A stretch of 64,000 nucleotides of DNA from Colocasia esculenta (GCA_014218235.1 CM024755.1:76182631-76246630), one strand, 5' to 3'; numbered from the stretch's first letter, positions 1 to 11,794 are shown. Notes: a model not told the origin generated them from the sequence alone. A program made the numbers and translations.

Positions 1-1370
1 AGGGTCTCTGGCCCGAGCACCCTAAAGTGAGGCACTGGAAACAAGGACTAGCTGGGGACCAGTATGTCTACCGGTGTCCGTCCCCCAACCAAGAGCGCGC
101 TACAAGCGACTAAGTACACCCACAACACACAAGCCGCTGTCCCATTGTCATCTTTCCCTCAGCCAGACGTATTACTCAAACTACAAAGTGAGGGTGTCTA
201 GGAAGACGACATAGACCCTAGTAGTAAACAAGTACCAGGACAAGCCCCGAACACTCACGTGACTGGCTCACACAGAACCTGGGGCTCCCAACTGAAGAGG
301 TAACCACACTAGGCGTCGTAGTACTCGCCACACACACATAAACCACATGTACACTGCACAAACCACGTGAACACCATGTCAACCATGTGAACAACACCCT
401 CTTCGAGCGCTATAGGTGCCAATGCACCGCTTACCTTAACCACACACAACATTTTTTGATAATCCGATAACTATGCTATCAAACACAAACTTAAAGCCCT
501 TGGAACTGCTAACGCGACGGGGGTTACTGTCGCCTTCTGAACATGACACCCCGATAGGCCGCGTTCAAAAGCAGAACACAACGGGTCGGCCTGTCGAGTT
601 CAGAACGCGACAGAAGGGTCTGTCGCCTTCACAGGTAGGAACCCTAATCTGAGATCCCATCTCCAGATCCCCCACACAAATTACGTAAAACCATGTAAGA
701 ACCCATTTTTCATGCTCTACTCAAAACTCTAGCATGGTATCTATCATTTATGCAGCAATTAACTAACTAAACATGCATCACATGCAATCCACAGCGTAAA
801 ATAGGGTAGAATCTCCCTACCTTCGCGAAGAATGTGAAGAACGATAACCACCCGGTGTTTTCCCCGCTCCGTGTGACGTCCTCGCGATGAGACCACGCCG
901 AAAACGACCCCAGCACAACAAATCACCCAGAAAACCTACGAAACCTCCTCGCCCTGGCCAAATAGAGCTTGCTGAGCTCTCTCTGGCCAACCTAAGTTAA
1001 GCGCGTTTCGCGGTTGAGAATGCGACGCACTCCACCGTTGTGACCTGAATACGACGAAGAAGGCTGTCGCTTTCCCATGGTCGATGTCAGCAGGCCACCC
1101 AGCGTGTGACACGCGGTAGACATGCAGATGAGGACCGCTCCACAGAGGCAACCAGAATCCGACACCCAGGGCTGTCGCGTTTAGAACGCGACGCCCAACC
1201 CTGTCACATTCACAGGCAGTGAACCAACGGGTGCTTTGGGCCCGAACTATCGGCCCACAAAGCCCCGGAAACCTACGTAAACACCTGTAACACACCTCAT
1301 TGGTCACACACTGGCCTCCACAACCACTAAATGAGGATCCACAAGGATCTAAAAAATGCGTGACGTTACA
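1..1370 (-). repeat. GypsyA 3' LTR (partial, window edge)
   Basis: This matches 29128-30235 of the right LTR from the first base and ends in the same GCGTGACGTTACA-type terminus at 1370 (right copy GCGCGACATTACA at 30235). About 260 bp around 390-650 have no counterpart in the right copy, so one copy gained or lost that segment. It carries the GCGACA-N8-TGTCGC dyad at 607-626. No gene is present; small ORFs here are chance frames. Confidence 0.9.
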
Positions 1371-1478
1371 TTACTATCATCTAAAAAAATATTTTGACCT
1401 CAAAATTCAGGAAGAAATTTAAACATATAAAACATTAAACACAACATCATGTACTATCATCTAAGAAGAAGTGAAAGC

Positions 1479-1778
1479 TTACTCAAACAGGTAAGGATAC
1501 GCTTTAAACATTTCCTCCGCAAATTCCCATGCATCTTCTCCTCCCTGTCTATTCTCCCATCTAACCTTTACCAATTCTATTTCTTTATTTCTCAATTTCT
1601 GTGTTCTACGACCTGTGATCTGCACTAGGTATTCTGGCTTCAAATCATCATGTTGATAGCTGACTAGCTCTGACGGATCTTTAATGTATTTTCTCAGCAT
1701 AGAGACATGGAAGACATCATGAGCATCGGTGAAATCTGCTGGCAAATCAATTCTGTATGCTGTCTCTCCAATTCTTTC
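1479..1778 (-). pseudogene. GypsyA integrase C-terminal end with chromodomain
   Basis: On the minus strand the reading frame enters from the copia1 junction and gives the usual gypsy sequence linking the integrase C-terminal domain to a chromodomain (ADFTDAHDVFHVSMLRKY, later EYLVQITGRRTQKLRNKEIE, then VRWENRQGGEDAWEF and YPYLFE at the end). In chromoviruses this module directs integration to marked chromatin. It is cut from the rest of the integrase (18987-19992) by the 17-kb copia1 insertion, so it is a fragment of one gene rather than a separate one. The stop codon lies near 1479, and about 108 bp of untranslated sequence separates it from the LTR. Confidence 0.9.
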
Positions 1779-3273
1779 TGTAGGATCGAATAGGTGGATG
1801 GATCAGATCTAGAAGGGGGGGTTGAATAGATCTAACACCAGTTAATACAGAAGCTTAAGCAATTCAAAATTACTTCGAATCAGAGATCAATTCAGACAAA
1901 CAATTTACTGATCTGAAGTGTGGGAGTGTGTAGATTATGTGTGAAGCAATTAAACACTTAGTGTGAAAGTGAAATCCTATGCAAGCATCTAACGCAGACA
2001 AGCAGATCAAACCATTACACAAAGGATTTTTAGGTGGTTCGAAAATCACACCAGTGATTCCTACATCCACCCCTCACATAGTGAGGCTTCACTACTCAAA
2101 AGAGTACAACTCACACCGGAGCACGACGACTCCAAACACCCTTGAGCTCGATGGCTCAAACACACAACCTGGAGCACAAAGACTCCGAAAACTAAGCACA
2201 ACAGCTCAAACCACAACAGGAGTACAACGACTCCAAATTGAGCACGATGGCTCAAACCACAAAAGGCTAGAACAAACATAAAAGAAATCAGATCCTCTAT
2301 CAATGATCTGATTCACAGACTCAATCATACATAGAAATCTGCATAGAACATCATGCACAAATCTCACAGATGAAAGTGAGAAGAACAATCCAAGAAATGG
2401 GTAAAATAGATGTAGATTGGATGTTCTTTGGTGAAGAGGTCTTGCAGAGGCTCGAATTGAAGAGACTTGAAAGAATTCGATGAAGATCCCCTTCAACTTG
2501 CGATGCTCTACTCCACTGGCATCTGAATTGCCAGAAATTCTTCTTCTGCTGCTGCCCTTCAGTTGGTTTTGCTCCCTTTCTCAACACATCAAACTTCTCT
2601 CCTGAGATTGGCCTTGATTCCCACTTCCTTCCTCTTGACAGGATGGTCTGTAGCTTCTGGAGATGGAGCAAGATGTGGAAAAACCCCTTTTGCCGCCAAA
2701 AAGCTTCTTCTGGAAATGGTATGGGCTTGGTTGCCTTTGGGGTACGAGAATCATGGGTATTTATAGTCCCATGTATGCATGAGGACACTTGGAGTGCATG
2801 GGCACAAATATCTAGGTCAATTCCCTTGATCCCTAAACAGCCACGTGTCCAGAAAAATCCACATTTTTGTGCTTCAGACAAAGTGTGTCGACACACAGGC
2901 AGACTGTATAGACACCACTGGCCACTGGCTTCAGAACAGGTTCCGGGAGGGACAGTGAGTGTCAACACACAGGCAGACTGTGGCGACACCACTGGCAAAC
3001 TGTGTCGACACACAAGCAGACTGTGTCGACACCACTGGCAGACTGTGTCGACACCACTGTGACAAAGTTATGTAAACCTGAAAATATGAAGTGTGAACCA
3101 TTAACATAAGTCATTATCATCAACATATGAAATATTAACATGTCATTTAGTCATCATTTTAATATGTACAAAATGTACAAAAATGTCATCATCAAAATCA
3201 AATTATGAGTGATGTCAATTAGTCATGATTAAAATCATCATTAAAAGGTTTCAAATACACACTCAACACAACA
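1779..3273 (-). repeat. copia1 3' LTR
   Basis: This is a 1495-bp LTR that starts TGTAGGATC and ends CAACACAACA on the plus strand. It matches 17485-18986. The minus-strand order is a U3 with paired palindromes (2885-3054), a TATAAATA box (2758-2765), then a leader with serial GAGY...RCTC hairpins (about 2100-2260). The eighth palindrome present in the right copy is missing here. Confidence 0.93.
2758..3054 (-). promoter_or_regulatory. copia1 3' LTR U3: paired GTGTCGACAC array and TATA box
   Basis: Palindrome starts are 2885/2906, 2959/2980, 3002/3023 and 3045. Spacing within pairs is 21 bp, and pairs start 74, 43 and 43 bp apart. Some copies are mutated (2906, 2959, 2980). The TATAAATA box on the minus strand occupies 2758-2765, exactly 120 bp from the nearest palindrome. 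Regulatory function is inferred from position and regularity. Confidence 0.75.
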
Positions 3274-3440
3274 TTCTCCCCCTTTTTGATGATGACAAAA
3301 TAAATGCAATTTTCATCCATGTCTTCAATTTCTCCCTCTTAAGACTTTGCAATTTCTCCCCCTTTTTGATGATGACAAAATAAATGCAATTTTCATCCAT
3401 GTCTTCAATTTCTCCCTCTTAAGACTTTGCAATCTCTCCC
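3274..3440 (-). other. copia1 polypurine tract, tandemly duplicated
   Basis: Next to the LTR the minus strand reads as a G-rich polypurine tract (AAAAAGGGGGAGAA). The adjoining ~80 bp is present twice in tandem with apparently no differences (about 3275-3354 and 3355-3434). A third tract follows at about 3436-3448, giving three potential plus-strand priming sites. Confidence 0.8.
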
Positions 3441-4739
3441 CCTTTTTGACAACATCAAAAGGATATTCATGAAAGAGAACAAAGAATGGTAGGAGATCAA
3501 GAAATGTAGTTGTAGAAAAGAAGGTTCAGGAATGATCAAAATAAGTGAGGCAAAGTGATATTGACATATGAGAGAACTTATTGTGTGTTTGGTATTGTGC
3601 AATAAAGTTTAATCATAAAGACACACTCAACACAAGATATAGCAAGATATAATGATCTGAATGTAGTTAAGATAATGATGCAAATGTGAAGTAAAGTGAC
3701 CTATATGAGTGAGCAGAAGTATTTAACAAGAATGTTGGGAGCTTTAATTTTAACACAATGTAGAATAATAGGTCTAAACTTAGTATACATGAACTTTATT
3801 AAGGTCTTAAGCTTTTCCATCCTATCAAGTTGATTTTCTTTCATTTTGAACTGGGAAAGAATGCAAGAATAAATTAGTTAAATCACACTTTTCAGTGCAA
3901 GAGATCACATTGATCAGATGCAAGACCTCCTGATTACTCAGTAATTTAACTTTCATTATCTTATACAGAGTTGAAAACTTTGATTTCCACTTTTTGACGC
4001 GAAACAAATCACTTTTTAGGTGAAGTGGCCCGATTACTCAGTGGTTCAAGAATTTGCATTGCTATGTTTGTATCTTTCCAGATTGTTGATCATTTTCTTT
4101 TGATGTTTTGCAGGAATATGTTTACTTCGACCAGAAAAGTCATGACTATGAATTTAGAAAAATTATTCTTAACATGTTGTAAGAATGAAGCTTAAACATG
4201 CGTATGTTAAATAGTACAGCCACTCATGTGCCTGCAAGTGTTTTGCAAGTCATTTTAAAGACATTCAGTATTAAGATTGCTTAACTTTGAAATGATAATG
4301 AATCTTTAAAATTAAACTAAATGCACAATGAGTTTAGTTTCAATGTCTTAATTCTCTCATAAGAAAATAGCACAAGGACTCAAAAATTCTGATGAGTTTG
4401 GGGTTCAAGATAGACAAGTAAGGTTAAGGAATGACAATGACTCCCCCTTTCATGTATCTCTCCCTCACAAGGTGAACATGAAGATTATTGAAGAAATAGG
4501 AATGTAATGAAGTGAAAGTAGAATGAACAAGAATGTTTTATTAACAGACAAAGACTCCCCCTCAACAATTGTATATAAGGCTCTTGATACTTGGTGGAGA
4601 CATATACTCACGCATAGTGAAAGTGTTCAAACAAGCCTGACTTGTCTTTCTTCAAATCACCATTTGATATACCAAGAATGTCAATGCAATGTGAGAGTGC
4701 GGAATTTATTTGCAAGAACAGGAAGACTTTTATTTGCAA
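3441..4739 (-). other. copia1 non-coding 3' region
   Basis: There is no plausible coding frame. The stretch is homologous, inverted, to 11750-12900 of copia2. It holds two conserved blocks: the CTGAGTAAC module at about 3890-4050 and one copy of the ~90-nt TTGGTA...TACCAA element at 4584-4676. Homology to copia2 ends at about 4718, so the LINE1 junction lies between there and 4751. Confidence 0.75.
4584..4676 (-). repeat. ~90-nt structured repeat element (copia1 copy)
   Basis: On the minus strand it begins CTTGGTATATCAAATGGTG and ends CCAAGTATCAAG. The ends are complementary, with an internal ACAAGT...GCTTGT pairing. It is closely similar to the three copies in copia2 and the one in copia5. 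Confidence 0.7.
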
Positions 4740-4750
4740 AAAGAGATAGA

Positions 4751-7220
4751 AGATATCAAGGTGGACAAACCCAGGAAATGTTCTGAATTCAGGCCCATCA
4801 GTCTTTCAAACTTTTTCTATAAGATTATCTCCAGGGTGATGTCAGAAAGACTTGGTATTTTGCTGCCCACTCTGATTTCGGAAGAGCAAGGAGCGTTCAC
4901 TCAAGGGAGGAACAATACAGAGAATATCCTTCTCACCAAAGACATGTTGCAGCACCTTGGGAGGCCCTGCAGGGGGGGGGAACCTGATTTTTAAACTTGA
5001 CATGGCAAAGGTATATGATAGAATGGAATGGGATTTTCTTTATGCAGTTCTTAGAAGATTTGGCTTCTCCACCCAAGCCATCTCCAACATCGAGCCTCTA
5101 ATCTCTAACTGCTGGTTTTCTATTCTGTTAAATGGTACGGTGCATGGTTTTTTCAAGTCATCAAGAGGTCTTAGACATGGGGATTCGATAGCTCTTGCTC
5201 TTTTCATCCTTGCCGAAGAAGCCTTGAGCCGTGGTCTCACCCACCTTTTCCACCACAGCAGTGGGGGGTGGTACCAAACAAATGCCAGGTGCTCAGCTAT
5301 CTCGCACATCCTTCTTGCTGATGACACCTTGATTTTTTCAAATGCCTCAACTAGACACCTCAGAAGATTGATGAATTTTCTTAAGAGCTATGAGAATGCA
5401 TCTGGGCAGCTAATCAATAAACATAAGAGTTCGTATTATGTTCAAAAAGATGCGCCTCCAAAGCTGACCTAGAAAATCAGTGATATCACTGGTTTTAGCA
5501 TAAGAAAATTACCTCTCACTTACCTTGGTGTCTGTATTCATCATGGGCGGCAGAAACCAGTCCACTTTGCAAACATCATATCCAAGACAATCAAGAAAGT
5601 GCAGGGGTGGAAAACTGAATTCCTATGTACGGGGGGAAGAATGGTCTTGATCCAACATATATTATCAGCTCTCCCTGTCTAGACCATGTCTGCCCTCTCC
5701 ATCTCGGTCACAGTTATGAGAGCTTTTCACAGAATATTAGCAAACTTCTTTTGGCGATCATACGAAGGATCACCAAAGAGGAATTGGCACAGCTGGGCCA
5801 CTATATCTCAACCGAAAAATTGTGGTGGTCTGGGCCTTCCAAATCTGTACTACATGCAAGTTGCCCTTAGAACCAAGCTCTTATGGAGGGCACTGTCCAC
5901 AAACTCCCTTTGGGCTAGATTCTTTAAAAGGAAGCACTTATTCAATTGTCACTACTCCAAAGCTCATTTCCCCTTCATGACATCTACTGACAGGAAATTA
6001 TGGCAGCAAGCCGCCCAACTAATCTATACCAATCACAAAGTTATACCTTCAAAGGAAAATTCTGAGACTTCTTTCTGGATGGACACATGGACGGGCACAG
6101 TGCCACTCAAGACCTATCTCACTGAAGAGGCATGGAAAAATCTGAATGACAAATCCTGCTCAGTCCAGCAGGCTTTCAGTGATCCAAATAACCACCACCT
6201 TAAAACTGCTGTTCGCTTTTGCCCCAGACACATTCTAGCTCAACACCTGTACACTGATCAAACCAAGGACACCTGGATATGGTGCCCTACAATTAGTGGA
6301 ATGTTCTCCACTAAATCTGTGCGCCTTCTGCTCCAACCAGCTGCAACTCAGAACTGGAACAACATATGGCAATCCTACATACCGTTGAAATGGTCAGTGC
6401 TAATTTGGAGACTCATCTTAAACTGTGTTCCAGTTGATGAAACAGTCAATGGGAAAGGGGTGCCCCTTTGTTCCAAATGCTCTTGCTATTCTCTACCACG
6501 TGAAGAGAGTGCTCTCCACTTATTTTTCAGAAGTGGCATTGCAAATAAAGTGTGGGCAGACCTCTTCCACATTCTGCAATTTAACAACATGGCGGCCACT
6601 ACAACGACTGATGGGGTGCTGCTCTTCCTAACAAATCATGCACCAGTTAGCACAGTGGGGAGACTCACACATTGCACATTCATGCCAGCAATCTGGGAAA
6701 TATGGTGTAGTAGAAATCGGGCACGATTTCAAGAGCAGATCATGTTGGCCAAGTACATTGTTAACAGAACCATGCTATTAATCAGAGCTGTAGGTACGTC
6801 CTTTAAACTCCAAAATTTATCTCCGCAATGGATAAATGCTCTCAGGCAGATTGGAGGGGTTCAGGAGCACCTCAAGATCGCTACCCCCACTATGGTCAAA
6901 TGGATGCAACCTCCGACTGGAAAATTAAAACTAAATGTGGACGGGGCTTTCAAAATTACAACATGTGTTGCTGGAGGTGGAGGCATCCTCCGTGACCATA
7001 AAAGAATTTGTGTGCTTACTTTTGCTAAAAATTACCAGGGGGTTATCTTTGCCCTTGATGCAGAAGCTCGCGCCCTACGGGATGGCCTTATGATCTGTTG
7101 CAGCAATGGTTTCCTGGACATTATGGTGGAGACCAACTCCTTAAATCTTGTGCAAATTGTCACTGGTCACACCTCCCGGCCGTGGGAATTGACATGCATC
7201 ATCCAGGAAGTGGCTGAAAT
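4751..7220 (+). pseudogene. LINE1 ORF2: RT, zf-RVT and start of RNase H
   Basis: The order is RT (FRPISLSNFFYKIISRVMSE, then KLDMAKVYDRMEWDFLYAVL, then LLADDTLIFSNAS, the polymerase active site), the thumb region, zf-RVT (WIWCPTISGMFSTKSVR ... CSKCSC ... ALHLFFRS), and RNase H (LNVDGAFK ... GGGGILRDH ... EARALRDGL). A LINE ORF2 product nicks and reverse-transcribes at its target; here the endonuclease is missing because of 5' truncation. Frames are broken: there is a frame change near 4990, an in-frame stop at 5470-5472 and another near 5684. The RNase H residue seen as D in LINE2 (VETDSL) is N here (VETNSL). The last codons before 7221 continue after copia2 at 14767. Confidence 0.9.
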
Positions 7221-7502
7221 TGTTGGGTTGAGTGTGTTTTGGAATTTCCTAAAGTTGTATTTTAATGATGACCAATGAACATCACTCATACTTTGATTTT
7301 GATGATGACATATTGTGATTTTAATGATGACATATTGTGATTTTGATGATGACATGTTGAACATGTTATACATTTTATACATATCACAATAATGCTTAGA
7401 CAACATGTTTTTGATGTTTAATAGCTCATACTTTAATGATAATATCTTGTACTAATGATTTATGTGTTAAATTTGCAGGTGTATACAGATTTTGTCATGG
7501 TA

Positions 7503-7884
7503 GTGTCGACACACCCATTGATGGTGTCGACACTGGGTCAGAGTCCCTGAAGGTTTTTCATGAAGACAGGGTCAAGTGTGTCGACACAGTCCCAGGCAGT
7601 GTCGACACTAGTCCCAGATTCCAGAAGACCCAGTTGCCTGACTGGGATAGTGTGTCGACACTGCCAGTGGCAGTGTCGACACTAGACCCAATTCCTAGAA
7701 GACTAGTTTTGCAGAATTGGGACAGTGTGTCGACACACTCCATGGTGGTGTCGACACACTCCGACTAAAACTCAAAAATGTGAATTTCTCTAGACACATG
7801 GCTGCTTGGGAATTAGGGGATTTGACCTAGGTTTCCGTGCCCATGCACCCCAAGGCACTTTATGGACATATGGGGCTATAAATA
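7503..7884 (+). promoter_or_regulatory. copia2 5' LTR U3: four pairs of GTGTCGACAC and TATA box
   Basis: The 10-bp palindrome GTGTCGACAC starts at 7503/7524, 7578/7599, 7652/7673 and 7727/7748: exactly 21 bp within each pair, and 75, 74 and 75 bp between pairs. All eight copies are intact. The TATAAATA box is at 7877-7884, 120 bp after the last palindrome. The sequence between pairs is a degenerate ~75-bp tandem repeat. Tandem U3 boxes act as enhancers in Tnt1; that role here is inference. Confidence 0.85.
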
Positions 7885-8383
7885 CCCATGTTCCTTGTAC
7901 CCCAAAGGTAAGAGAGCCCATACACTTCCAGAAGAAGCTTTTTGGTGGCCAAAGGGGGATTTCCTGATCTTGCTCCATCTCCAGAAGTTGCAGGCCATCC
8001 TTTCAAGAGGAAGGACGTGGGAATCAATGGGAATCTCTGGAGAGAAGCTTGCCGTGCTAGGCAAGGGAGCAGATCCAACTGAAGAGGCGCAGGAGAAGAA
8101 GGATTTTTGACATTTTAGATGCCATCAAAGTAGAACATCACCAATTGAGGAGAATCTCCATCGATTTCCATCAAGACTCCTTAATTGAAGCGTCTGCAAG
8201 GCCTCTTCATCAAAGAACACTCATTCTACATCCATTTCTCACTTCAGAGTTTGTTCTTCTTTATTTCGTCTATGAGATTTGTGCATGACGTTCTGCGTAA
8301 ATTTCTGTGTACGAATTTGTCTTGAATCAGATCATTACTAGAGGATCTGATTTCTATTGTCTTTGATCTAGCTTTTGTTTTGG

Positions 8384-8614
8384 GAGCCATCGAGCTCTGG
8401 TTTATGAGTCGTCGCACTCACGGTGTGGTTTGAGCCGTCGTGCTCAATTTGGAGTCATCGTGCTCCGGTTGTTGTTTGAGCCGTCGTGCTCAGTTTGTGA
8501 GTCGTTAAACTCAAGGTTGTTTGGAGTCGTCATGCTCTGGTGTGTGTTGTACTCTTTTGAGTAGTGGAGCCTCACTGTGTGAGGGGTGGATGTAGGAATC
8601 ACATGGTGTGATTT
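8384..8614 (+). other. copia2 leader: serial hairpin array
   Basis: Seven units have a 4-bp stem and hexaloop at 8384, 8406, 8432, 8452, 8478, 8499 and 8524, of the form GAGY-(CGTCGT-like)-RCTC. Stems alternate GAGC/GCTC and GAGT/ACTC, so pairing is kept while sequence changes. Three more hairpins with different stems follow: TACTC/GAGTA (8550-8563), CCTCAC/GTGAGG (8570-8584) and one around 8593-8614. They lie downstream of the TATA box and so would be in the transcript. Confidence 0.7.
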
Positions 8615-8882
8615 CCGAACCACCTAAAAATCCTATATGCAATGGTTTGATCTTCTTGTCTGCGCTAGGTGCTTGCATAGGATTTTGCACTAACACTATT
8701 TGTTGAATTGCTTCACACATCATCTACACACACTCACACTTCAGATCAGTAAATTGTTTGGGTGAATTGATCTCTGATTCAAAGCATTTTTTTTAAATTG
8801 CTTGAGCTTCCGCATTAATTGGTGTCAGATCTATTCAACCCCCCTTCTAGATCTGATCCATCCACCCATTCGATCCTACAAT

Positions 8883-8894
8883 TGGTATCAGAGC
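8883..8894 (+). other. copia2 primer-binding site
   Basis: TGGTATCAGAGC lies two bases after the LTR and is complementary to the 3' end of plant initiator-Met tRNA. Confidence 0.93.
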
Positions 8895-8945
8895 GGGTTA
8901 ACCACTCTAATTGCTTGATCTAATTCCTTGTTACATTGATTCACT

Positions 8946-10437
8946 ATGATTAGATCTAATTGTCTTTTGAGTTTTGATATAATGGCAAATCTCTTTAATT
9001 TGCATGAATTTCCTGTTATAATTTCAGAGAAATCACCAGTCTCACTTTCATCAAGTTTTTCAAATGAAGCACAAAGAAAAGGAGAAAAAGAAATTCACAA
9101 GTACTTTATGGCAAAGAAGAGCCTCAATGAATCCAGAAAATCAACAATTCAGAAGGTTGTGGCTCTCACTGCACACTCTAATAGCTCAGAGCATTCTTCA
9201 TCCTCTTCAAAACACAAGAAATTAAATGGGTCTACAAGGTCAGGTACATCCATTCTAGACTCATCTATGTATTCTAACTCTGATTCTGATGAAGATGAAG
9301 GAATGTCTCATGATAGATTGATTGAATTCTGTGTAAAGATGCAAAATCTTAATGCAAAGCTGAACACTAAAAATAGAGACTTGAAAAAGGCTTTAAAACA
9401 TTGCCAAGAAGAAAATGAGAATTTGAAAAATGAAGTTGAAAAATTAAATTCTGAGAAAGAGAATTTGGAAGATGAAGTCCAAATCTGTGAAAATAAACTG
9501 AATGGATTGAAAGAAAACCATGAGCTATTGAAATCAAAAGTCATTAATCTGGAAAATGAAAATGGAAAATTGATTGATCTCAATGAAAACTTCAAATTTG
9601 ATAATGATCAATTAAACAAACAGATTTCTAACATGGCTCATAATCATCAAATAAATGAGTGATGCAAACAACTTGTTGAAGAAAATAGTCATCTAAAAAG
9701 GAAGATTGAATGCTTGTTCCATGACAAACCATTGGACAATGAATGTAGCAATTTGAGTAATAAAATTGCCGATTTGGAAAAACAAATTGCTCAATTTGAA
9801 AATGAAAAGAACAAGATGAAAAATGGTTTGGTTGTCATACTAGATAAACTTCAAATTTCAGAAAAAGAAGTTGTTGCATTAAAAGCAGAAAAATAGAAGC
9901 TTCAACATGAATTGAAAAATACTAAAAACACAAGTCTTGCTTCTGTGAGAGATAAGAAAAATGAAAAAAAAATATTTAACATTTGTTAAAGCTGCTGCGA
10001 ACAAGAACTCTGTTAATTCTAATGAAAAACTTGTGAAAGTTTTTGTTCAGAAACAGACAGAGAAAAAGAAGAATGCTACTGTCAAGAAGATTCATCTACT
10101 TTCTCCATCAGTTCAAAAAGCTCCAAGGCAAGTTCCAAATTCACATCATGCCAAGAGCCACCAAAAGGTACCTCCTTCTCCTCATGGAAAGCCTCCTCAC
10201 ATGAAAAGGAGAACCCAGCAAATGCATACATGCCAAGGTAAGTACCAGGTAAGAAATGCTCTCATTTGCTTTAACTGTAATAAACCTGGTCATCTTGCCA
10301 AACATTGCTGGATTAGAAATCAAAATTTCAATAAACATGCCAAATTAGTCCAATGCTTTCATTGTTATAAAATTGGTCATATTTCTAGGGACTGTTGGTT
10401 CAGAAATGATTTTGTTATGCATGCTCAGAAATTCTAG
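8946..10437 (+). pseudogene. copia2 gag remnant with two CCHC knuckles
   Basis: The region reads as a Gag central and C-terminal part. A Ser-rich stretch and acidic SDSDEDEG segment come first, then a long Lys/Glu/Asn coiled coil over about 9350-9895, a basic linker, and two zinc knuckles (CFNCNKPGHLAKHCW and CFHCYKIGHISRDCW) at about 10267-10425. The N-terminal UBN2-type Gag domain seen in copia3, copia4 and copia5 is not recognisable. In-frame stops occur near 9660 and 9893 and the frame changes before 9961, so no full Gag can be made. Knuckles of this type bind genomic RNA. Confidence 0.8.
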
Positions 10438-11092
10438 TCTAATGCATATGCTCATACACATAGGAATAAATATTATGTTCATACTGAAAATGTTCAGAAA
10501 TTTCATGTGTATAGGCATAGAAATGTTGCACAAAATCATTCTGTTTCTGCTTATATTAAAAATCCAAAAATTTGAAAACTTCATGAAAACATAGACGCAT
10601 TGAGCAAGGGAAAAAGAAAATAAGAAACTAATTCTGCTCATAGTTCTATCAATGAAAGAAATGCATCTATACAAAAAATATAAGCATTTTGGATTCAGAA
10701 ATCTTTGTTGCACTCTAACATTGATTTCATTGCAGGACCCAAGTAAGTGTGGGTCCCAAAACCAGCTTGATCAGCAAGCTAAGGAGACTTGCAGCCATAC
10801 ATTGTAAATGGATTTAAGATATTAGCTGTGCAAGGCAAGAAATGATTGGAGAATACAGGTAAAATATTTGAAAAGCAATTGAAGTCCATTCAGGTAAAAC
10901 TTCTTTATCATTTCAAATTTGAATTGCCTAAATTGAAATGATGTTTGATTTTGTATCTGAACAATGAAAAATGTGTTCTGATGCTACTCCCAACAATAAC
11001 CTTGTGTCATAACAATTGGAATCATGCTTGTATTATCATGCTTGCTTAACTGTGCCCATGATTCTGTGTACATATCAACTGCTTTGACTTTT

Positions 11093-11184
11093 TTGGTATA
11101 TAAAATGATGACATGTGGAAAAACAAGTTATGCTTGTTTGGAAGCTATTATTATGCGTGAGTAAAATACTCCGCCAAGTACCAA
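11093..11184 (+). repeat. ~90-nt structured repeat, copy 1
   Basis: It starts TTGGTATATAAAATGATG and ends CCGCCAAGTACCAA. Ends TTGGTA/TACCAA are complementary, with an internal ACAAGT...GCTTGT stem and a conserved ATGCGTGAG segment. Confidence 0.7.
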
Positions 11185-11364
11185 AAGTCATGTTATGCTT
11201 AAAGCTAATTACGTTCATAATCATGTGTAAATTGTTTGCTAGCTTTTTCATTCCATGCACATATTAAGGGGGAGTAAATTTGAAAAAGTGCAAAAAATGT
11301 TCTTGAAAATGCAATGAATTTCATGCTAAAACTAAAGAATAATTGACCTTTTTGCAGTGACTAT

Positions 11365-11456
11365 GTGGTATATCAAATGGTGAAATGTGAAAGGACAAGT
11401 TAGGCTTGTCTGGAAACTCTCATCATGCGTGAGAAAAACTCTCCGCCAAGTATCAA
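11365..11456 (+). repeat. ~90-nt structured repeat, copy 2
   Basis: It has the same layout as copy 1 (GTGGTATATCAAATGGTG ... CCGCCAAGTATCAA) with the internal ACAAGTTAGGCTTGT arm. Differences are scattered, so it is not a recent duplication. Confidence 0.7.
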
Positions 11457-11794
11457 TAGTTTTTTCCTGCATAAAAGGTCATCAAGAAAAATAAAAATCT
11501 CAAAAACTTTATTTTAAGTCTTTGAAACTTTTCTCCTTCAATAAATTGCATGTTAATGCATGCTTGATCATGTTCATATTCTTTCTGTGTAAACTACTTT
11601 GAATGAACATATCTGAATTGCTTAAATGATCATTTTATATCATGCATATCTTATGGGGAAGTGAGTCAAAAGAATCTTTGAGTGAAATGCTGAAGAAATA
11701 TTCTTTCATATCTGATTTATCATCAACTTCCATTCAGTTTGTCGACAAATGTTCCTGCAAATGAATTCCTCACTCTCACATTGCATTGGGATTC

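Larger units (their letters stand above)
7221..8880 (+). repeat. copia2 5' LTR
   Basis: It starts TGTTGGGTTGAGTG and ends GATCCTACA. It has U3 palindrome pairs at 7503-7757, a TATAAATA box at 7877-7884, a leader hairpin array at 8384-8614, and the LTR end two bases before the PBS. Visually it is very similar to 13108-14766, with scattered substitutions. Confidence 0.95.

Noticed and set aside
7503..7757. Regularly spaced palindromes resembling a CRISPR-like repeat array
   Set aside because: Repeats are 10 bp, the interpair sequence is itself repeated, and the array lies in the U3 of a eukaryotic LTR.
8883..8894. tRNA gene fragment
   Set aside because: Only the 12 bases complementary to the tRNA 3' end are present; it is the primer-binding site.
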